NCBI GenBank assembly: GCA_002404055.1
Contig: DHIZ01000403.1
Span: forward strand, 1 to 10,979
DNA: 10,979 nt
Direction of reading: 5' to 3'
From: Chloroflexi bacterium UBA4733
Lineage (GTDB): Bacteria; Chloroflexota; UBA4733
In this document: piece after piece, positions 6,975 through 10,979 of the stretch
How positions within the stretch are numbered: position 1 is the first letter of the stretch
How the letters are laid out: each line of letters begins with the position of its first letter
The notes under the pieces: model-generated
Told to the model about the DNA's origin: nothing
The model's database searches: none
What the model saw: only the letters and a program-made list of their open reading frames with translations
Made by a program: the position numbers and the translations under genes

Positions 6975-7877
6975 TTACGCCAGACCCAACCGTACCCGCA
7001 CCAGTTCCCGCGAGTCAGTCGTGATGTGGACACCCAGCGTGCCCAGCACCGTTGGCGACGCCGCCCCCAGCGCCGCCACCTCAGCGGTGTCCAACGGCCC
7101 AAACCGACTCTCCAGAATCGTTTGCACCAAGATCCGTTGGCCCTTGACCTCACCCTCGGCCAGACCCCTGGCCTCACCCTTCGCTTCGGCCTCCTCACGT
7201 AGGATCTCGGCAACACTTGACTCTTGCAGCAACTCACGTAGCATCGGGTTCCTCCTCAACACCTGTTCTACTACCGGACGCGGCAAGCGCAGCCCCGCCA
7301 ACACCGCCAACATGCCCGTCAACTCCTCGCGCTCGCTGTACGGCAGCGGCGCCTGGGCAAGCCGCTGCGCCACCGTCTCCAGCGTCGTGAGCGCCTCGCC
7401 CCGCATCAGCGTCGCCAAGGGCCACGCCCCCGGCTCCGCCATCGCCAGCACCCGCTCCGCCGGTTCCTCCCAGAGCCGGATCACCGTGTACTCGTAGCGC
7501 AGCCCTTCCTCCCCACCGCCGCGTTCGAACACGAAGGGACTCGCCGGGATGCCGCCGCTCGCCCGCAGGTAGATGACGACCGAGTAGACGGGGAGACGCA
7601 GATGCCGCCAGAGCCGCAGGCCGTACTCGGCCACGCGCTCCCCGATCATGGTGTCCGGGTTGGTCTGCAGTTCGATGTGCAACAGCAGGTGTTCTCCGCT
7701 GCCGAGCGCCACGTCCCAGACCAGGTCGGCCAGGCGCTTCTCCGCCGTCAACTCCGGGGAGCATTCACCCAGCCAGTGTGCGCCGGGTAAGAGCAACGCC
7801 AGCGTGCCCGCGTGCGCCCGCGCGAACAGCCGCTTCAGCGTCTGGTCGTAGTCCGGTCGGTTGCTGGTCGGCGCCAT
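6975..7877 (-). CDS. Rpn-type recombination-promoting nuclease / putative transposase (PD-(D/E)XK superfamily, DUF4351-like C-terminus)
   Basis: A 300-residue protein of the Rpn/YhgA-like group, endonucleases of the PD-(D/E)XK fold, some of which promote recombination or act in phage defence. In this numbering Asp51/Asp55 in ADLVWDV and Glu69-Leu-Gln71 in HIELQT form the active-site pattern with the E-x-Q variant usual for the group. YDQTLKRLF near the N-terminus and LPVYSVVIYLR (about 95-105) are further hallmarks. The C-terminal third has a charged helix rich in Glu, Ala and Lys (about 220-245), then an ILESRFGPLD segment typical of DUF4351. The ATG at 7877 has GGAGG (7888-7892) 10 nt upstream. 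An in-frame ATG at 7913 has no ribosome site and adds 12 non-conserved residues. It is intact and unrelated to the catabolic genes around it, so it is probably a mobile or selfish passenger; no terminal inverted repeats were seen. Confidence 0.88.
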   Translation of the reverse strand: MAPTSNRPDYDQTLKRLFARAHAGTLALLLPGAHWLGECSPELTAEKRLADLVWDVALGSGEHLLLHIELQTNPDTMIGERVAEYGLRLWRHLRLPVYSVVIYLRASGGIPASPFVFERGGGEEGLRYEYTVIRLWEEPAERVLAMAEPGAWPLATLMRGEALTTLETVAQRLAQAPLPYSEREELTGMLAVLAGLRLPRPVVEQVLRRNPMLRELLQESSVAEILREEAEAKGEARGLAEGEVKGQRILVQTILESRFGPLDTAEVAALGAASPTVLGTLGVHITTDSRELVRVRLGLA

Positions 7878-7958
7878 CGTGTCCTGTCCTCCAAGCGCCT
7901 CAGTGTAGGACATGACGGGGCTGATTCACCAGCCGTGGAATCGGCTTTGACGTGATTG

Positions 7959-7973
7959 GTAAGCTCAGCTCAC
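7959..7973. promoter_or_regulatory. Imperfect dyad in the spacer upstream of the nuclease gene
   Basis: GTAAGCTCAGCTCAC is a near-palindrome with 7-bp arms (6/7 matching) around one central base. It lies about 80 bp upstream of the nuclease start and about 70 bp past the stop of the Asp-box gene. It could be an operator for the nuclease gene or chance. The rest of this 164-bp spacer shows no strong terminator or promoter. Confidence 0.15.
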
Positions 7974-8041
7974 CCAGATAACTCTGATAACCGCCAGGAG
8001 CCCAGCCAACGCACAACATGCCGCCAGCATGATCTCTCCAT

Positions 8042-9862
8042 TTATGGTCCCACCTGTGCTGGAAAGGTCCTGCGGTAGTCCGTGCCCACGTTGGCGCGTT
8101 CGACCTGCCAGGCTGGCGGGTTCTGCGGGTCGTCGGTCAGGATAGTGCGCTGGAAGGCTTGCACCATAATCGTGCGTTGCACGGGACCGCCGGGCAGGTC
8201 CTTGGTGACCTGGATCGTCATCGCGTCGCTGATTGGCAGACCGACATCGTGCAGCCAGCCGCCGGGGAAGAGGTCGCTACGCTGGATGTAGCTCCAGAAC
8301 GGCGCCGCCACCAGATGGCCGGCGGCGCCGCTGAGGTCGGCGGTGAACGGTACGAAGACGGAGCCATCGCTCTGCACCATCACGCTGCTGCCGGCATAGC
8401 CCGCCGGAGCGGGCAGGCGCTTCGCCGGGTCGGCCAGGTCGTGCAGACCGGCATAGCTGAGCAAGGAGGCGTCACCACCGATGGGCAGCGGTGCCTGTGC
8501 CTGCTGCAGCTCGTCCACCAGCAGCCCATCCATATAGCGCCAGGCCGACGGCACGTTGTCAGCGCTGTGATCCTCCAGCCGCGCCTTCTCGAAGTACTGC
8601 GCCGGGTAGCCGTTGGCAGTCACTTGCGGGCTGATGGCGCTGCCCAGCAGGCGCAGGCCATCCGTTTGCTGGTAATAGCCTGTGAAGGGCGCTGCCGTGG
8701 GCCAGGTGATGGTGAAACGGTAGACGCCCGCCGACGTGACGGCAAAGAGCATGTGGGACGGGACGGCGAGAACCAGTTGCCCCACCGGTTGCGCCAGTGC
8801 CGGCAACGGCAGCCAGGTCTGCCCACCATCGGGGCTGGCAAACACACCGCGACCCTGACGCGGAGTTGAAGAGGTCGTGGTGGCAGTGATCGCTGCGTAG
8901 AGCCAGCGCGGTTGCTGACGATTGACGGCAATGGCGTCCACCTCGGCGAAGTCATATTGGCCGGGCCCCCGAAAAGGCAGTTCGCCGCCCAGTGACACGG
9001 CGCGGCTGTCGTCGTCAATGCGGCCCAATTCGCTTGATCCCATCAGCGTCCAGACGCTGTAGAGCGAGTGGTGCGCAGCATCCCCAGCCATGGCCAGCAG
9101 CGACGGGCCGGTGAGCGTGACGGAAGGCGCCCCCATTTCGGACCAGACTGGCGTGGCCACTGCATAGGCGTCGGATGTCTGCATGATGCTTCCACCGTGG
9201 TAACTGATAATGCCGACATCGAGGAGACCGGGCACGCCTGGAAGCACGCTCAGACTGCTGGCCAGCGTGGTGTTGTAGCTCATCTCGCCAATGTTCAGCG
9301 GCAGAATCAAGGCCCAACTCTTGCCGCCATCAAGGCTGCTGGCCACCTGCGCACAGCAGGGATCATTACCGGCCAGAGCGAGGAACACCGCCCCTTGTCG
9401 ATTCGGGTCGAGAAGCACATCTTTAATCACCGACTGTTGCCCCGCCGGTGGCCCGGTCACCTGATACACGACGTTCCAGGTAGCGCCGCCATCGCCGCTC
9501 TTTAGGAGCCGGTCCTCGCTGGTATACGTCTCCGTGCCGTTGCCGTAGGCATGCGAGGTCAGCCCGCCGGCATACAGCACGTTCGGCGCGAATGGGTCGA
9601 TCGCCAGGAAGTGCCCAAGCGCGGTCGCGCCGACCTGTTGCCAGGTACCACCGCCATCGGCCGACTTCCAGAGTCCGCTTGACCCACCAGCGTAGACCAG
9701 CGAACTGTTGCCAGGATCGACAGCGACCACCTGAACCCCGGTCGATGGCCCGGTCGCACTCCAGCCGCCACTATCCGCGACAACTGGCAGCGCAGGGCCG
9801 AACGCCGGCAACACCGTGACCAGAACCAGCAGCCAAAGCAACCGGAGGAATGACCAGCGCAC
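8042..9862 (-). CDS. Secreted Asp-box (BNR/sialidase-repeat) beta-propeller protein with Chloroflexota-type C-terminal domain
   Basis: A 606-residue exported protein of unknown role. From the GTG at 9862 (AGAGGT at 9870-9875, 7 nt upstream) residues 1-30 form a signal peptide: Arg/Trp, a leucine-rich core (LRLLWLLVLVTVLPAF) and a likely cleavage near ADS. A TTG at 9886 would add 8 residues and is less likely. Four Asp-boxes are visible: SADGGGTW (67-74), SGDGGATW (122-129), SLDGGKSW (176-183) and SPDGGQTW (343-350), indicating a VPS10/Ycf48-like propeller. Such folds bind ligands or are structural; the boxes alone do not imply sialidase activity. From about residue 395 a different module starts, with GYYQQTDGLRLLGSAIS, QYFEKARLED, DVGLPISDAM and VQAFQRTILTDDP, resembling domains at the ends of many secreted Chloroflexota proteins. 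A Cys pair (DPCCAQ, about 167-172) lies in the propeller. It is transcribed alone, likely from its own promoter. Confidence 0.85.
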   Translation of the reverse strand: MRWSFLRLLWLLVLVTVLPAFGPALPVVADSGGWSATGPSTGVQVVAVDPGNSSLVYAGGSSGLWKSADGGGTWQQVGATALGHFLAIDPFAPNVLYAGGLTSHAYGNGTETYTSEDRLLKSGDGGATWNVVYQVTGPPAGQQSVIKDVLLDPNRQGAVFLALAGNDPCCAQVASSLDGGKSWALILPLNIGEMSYNTTLASSLSVLPGVPGLLDVGIISYHGGSIMQTSDAYAVATPVWSEMGAPSVTLTGPSLLAMAGDAAHHSLYSVWTLMGSSELGRIDDDSRAVSLGGELPFRGPGQYDFAEVDAIAVNRQQPRWLYAAITATTTSSTPRQGRGVFASPDGGQTWLPLPALAQPVGQLVLAVPSHMLFAVTSAGVYRFTITWPTAAPFTGYYQQTDGLRLLGSAISPQVTANGYPAQYFEKARLEDHSADNVPSAWRYMDGLLVDELQQAQAPLPIGGDASLLSYAGLHDLADPAKRLPAPAGYAGSSVMVQSDGSVFVPFTADLSGAAGHLVAAPFWSYIQRSDLFPGGWLHDVGLPISDAMTIQVTKDLPGGPVQRTIMVQAFQRTILTDDPQNPPAWQVERANVGTDYRRTFPAQVGP

Positions 9863-10264
9863 CTTTTTGACCTCTCGTGCGTACAACGAAGTGGATTGTC
9901 CGCGGCTACGTCAGGCCGTCCAGCGGAGCGATAATACTGCTGTCGGCGAGTTCGACGGCCGTACGATCTGCGCTACTTTACGTGTTCGCAAGGGAAGGTG
10001 TTTCGTGGCGTCAGCGTCAGCGTCAAGAGGCCGCGGCCGGCGGGCGCACGCAGATCGCCCAACTGGTGACCGCTATGCGATCACCCACCAGGTCGGAAGC
10101 GAGCACCTGTTCGATACGGTGCAGGCAGCAGTCCAAGCCTACCAGGCGCAGGCAGGTATGCCACCTGGTGCAAAAGGGCAGTAATTGCCATCGGGAAGGG
10201 GGGCAGGCGCCGGTTTCGCCCATCCTACAGCCGAATGGTTCGCCGATCGGGAATACTGGTGCCC
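9863..10264. other. Divergent intergenic region with little clear content
   Basis: This 402-bp stretch separates the Asp-box gene (minus) from the MFS gene (plus). On the minus strand TATTAT (9931-9936) is a 5/6 match to a -10 box, about 70 bp before the Asp-box gene start, but no good -35 lies 16-18 nt further out. GCGTCA occurs three times in tandem at 10008-10025. The only coding candidate is the short frame 10005-10184, listed separately. No RNA gene or terminator hairpin was recognised. Confidence 0.3.
10005..10184 (+). CDS. Possible small hypothetical protein (59 residues)
   Basis: A doubtful small gene. The GTG at 10005 is preceded by AAGG with 6-nt spacing, and the frame runs to a TAA at 10182-10184. 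The start encodes Ala-Ser repeats from three tandem GCGTCA units, followed by a run of Arg. The second half, YAITHQVGSEHLFDTVQAAV, looks like an ordinary folded segment with an amphipathic helix, and its codons are GC-biased at the third position like the neighbours. The same frame is open further upstream, but that part overlaps the start of the Asp-box gene on the other strand and has no good start. I do not recognise a family. It could be a real small protein, the end of a degraded gene, or chance. Confidence 0.25.
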   Translation: MASASASRGRGRRAHADRPTGDRYAITHQVGSEHLFDTVQAAVQAYQAQAGMPPGAKGQ

Positions 10265-10979
10265 ATGCTGATCGTCAAACCGAGCCGCAGGTATTACGGC
10301 TGGACGCTGCTTGCCTCCCTCGGCGTCATCACCATCATCGCCTATGGCACCAGCCAGTACTTCTTCGGGGTGTTGATCGTTCCGGTTGGTCAGGAACTGG
10401 GCTGGAGCCGGGCGGACCTGTCGCTCAGCTATTCGATCTCGCTGGTCGTGGCCGGACTGCTCGGCTATCCGGTTGGCCGCTGGATCGACCGGTACGGCGC
10501 ACGGGCGGTTATGGCCGCCGGCTCCATTGTAGGCGGTCTGGCGTTGATTCGGTTGTCGAGCGTCCAACAACTCTGGCAGTGGGACCTGCTGTGGGGCGGC
10601 GGGCTGGATGTGGCCGGGGCCATGACGCTCTATCCAGTCAGCTTTGCTGTCGTCGCCAACTGGTTCCACCGACGCCGCGGCACGGCTATGGCGCTGCTCA
10701 ACGTGCTGGGCGGCCTGGCCTCGCCTATCTTCATCCCTCTTGCCGGCTGGCTGGTACCGCACGTTGGCTGGCGGCAGACGCTGGTCATCTTCGGTCTGAT
10801 TCAACTCTGTGTCGCCTTGCCGCTGGAGTTAGTGACCGTGCGGCGCCACCCGGAGGATATGGGCCTTTTCCCCGATGGCGCCGACAGCGCTGAGGAAGCA
10901 GCAAGCACCCCGCGCTCCGGCGCCACGCTGCAGAGGGCCGTGCATCGTTTACCGTTCTGGACCCTCACGCTCTCCAACG
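10265..10979 (+). CDS. Major facilitator superfamily transporter (partial, N-terminal 238 codons)
   Basis: The first half of a 12-helix secondary transporter of the inner membrane. YYGWTLLASLGVITIIAYGT (10-29) begins helix 1, and further hydrophobic segments occur at about 52-72, 80-97, 108-130, 140-162 and 170-190. The MFS loop 2-3 motif is present as Gly67 to Arg80, with Asp75-Arg76 and Gly78. The loop after helix 4 has the expected WFHRRRGTAMA, and helix 6 is followed by RRHPEDMGLFPDG, a pattern common in the monocarboxylate/oxalate-formate type branch. The frame stays open to the window end. The ATG at 10265 matches where family homology begins but has only a weak ribosome site; an in-frame ATG at 10235 would add 10 residues. 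The substrate may be an organic acid, which would suit the catabolic genes to the left, but this is only inference. Confidence 0.85.
   Translation, partial: MLIVKPSRRYYGWTLLASLGVITIIAYGTSQYFFGVLIVPVGQELGWSRADLSLSYSISLVVAGLLGYPVGRWIDRYGARAVMAAGSIVGGLALIRLSSVQQLWQWDLLWGGGLDVAGAMTLYPVSFAVVANWFHRRRGTAMALLNVLGGLASPIFIPLAGWLVPHVGWRQTLVIFGLIQLCVALPLELVTVRRHPEDMGLFPDGADSAEEAASTPRSGATLQRAVHRLPFWTLTLSN

Noticed and set aside
10008..10025. Three tandem GCGTCA units as a repeat array or CRISPR-like element
   Set aside because: Only three 6-bp units with no spacers; too short to be more than a minor microsatellite.
10139..10804. 221-codon minus-strand frame opposite the MFS gene
   Set aside because: Its product is hydrophilic and rich in Gln, Arg and Asp with no domain signs, as expected for the antisense of a membrane protein gene.
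9877..10893. 338-codon plus-strand frame running through the MFS gene start
   Set aside because: Within 10265-10893 the other plus-strand frame encodes a clear MFS protein with helices and the loop 2-3 motif; this frame gives an Arg-rich product with none.

Overview
The window is about 11 kb of GC-rich bacterial DNA that looks like a Chloroflexota genome. The best lineage clue is the secreted Asp-box protein at 8042-9862: its C-terminal half carries phrases (QYFEKARLE, GLPISD, VQAFQRTILT) that I associate with secreted proteins of that phylum. Frequent GTG starts behind strong purine-rich ribosome sites and a Rpn-type nuclease gene fit but do not prove it. No rRNA, tRNA, CRISPR array or complete insertion sequence was seen.

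Left block (1-4714), a carbohydrate-use locus. On the minus strand, read right to left, lie a 41-codon tail of a MalG-type sugar ABC permease (2408-2533), a sugar phosphate isomerase/epimerase (1518-2387), a DUF6807 'PmoA-like' protein (553-1416) and a second isomerase/epimerase cut by the window edge (1-471). The two isomerases are about 57% identical over the visible part. Divergent from them, on the plus strand, is a LacI-type regulator (2717-4714) about twice the normal length because a second periplasmic-binding-protein-like domain is fused to its C-terminus. The region between holds LacI-operator-like sites and a weak minus-strand promoter. The transporter normally expected here is missing except for the permease tail, and all three frames are closed just upstream of that tail. 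This suggests a deletion (or assembly join) that put the enzyme genes directly behind the regulatory region.

Middle block (4753-7877, minus strand). A phytanoyl-CoA dioxygenase-like Fe(II)/2-oxoglutarate enzyme, a perfect 15-bp inverted repeat with a nested 6-bp stem, an enolase-superfamily (mandelate racemase/muconate lactonizing type) protein whose third metal-ligand segment has no acidic residue, and a Rpn/PD-(D/E)XK nuclease-family protein. The first and third plausibly belong to the same catabolic locus; the nuclease is probably an unrelated passenger.

Right block (8042-10979). The exported Asp-box protein on the minus strand, about 400 bp with at most one small doubtful gene, then the first 238 codons of an MFS transporter on the plus strand.

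The points most worth checking are the double-sensor LacI protein, the truncated transporter junction and the altered metal site of the enolase-family protein. I see no complete, clearly new system.
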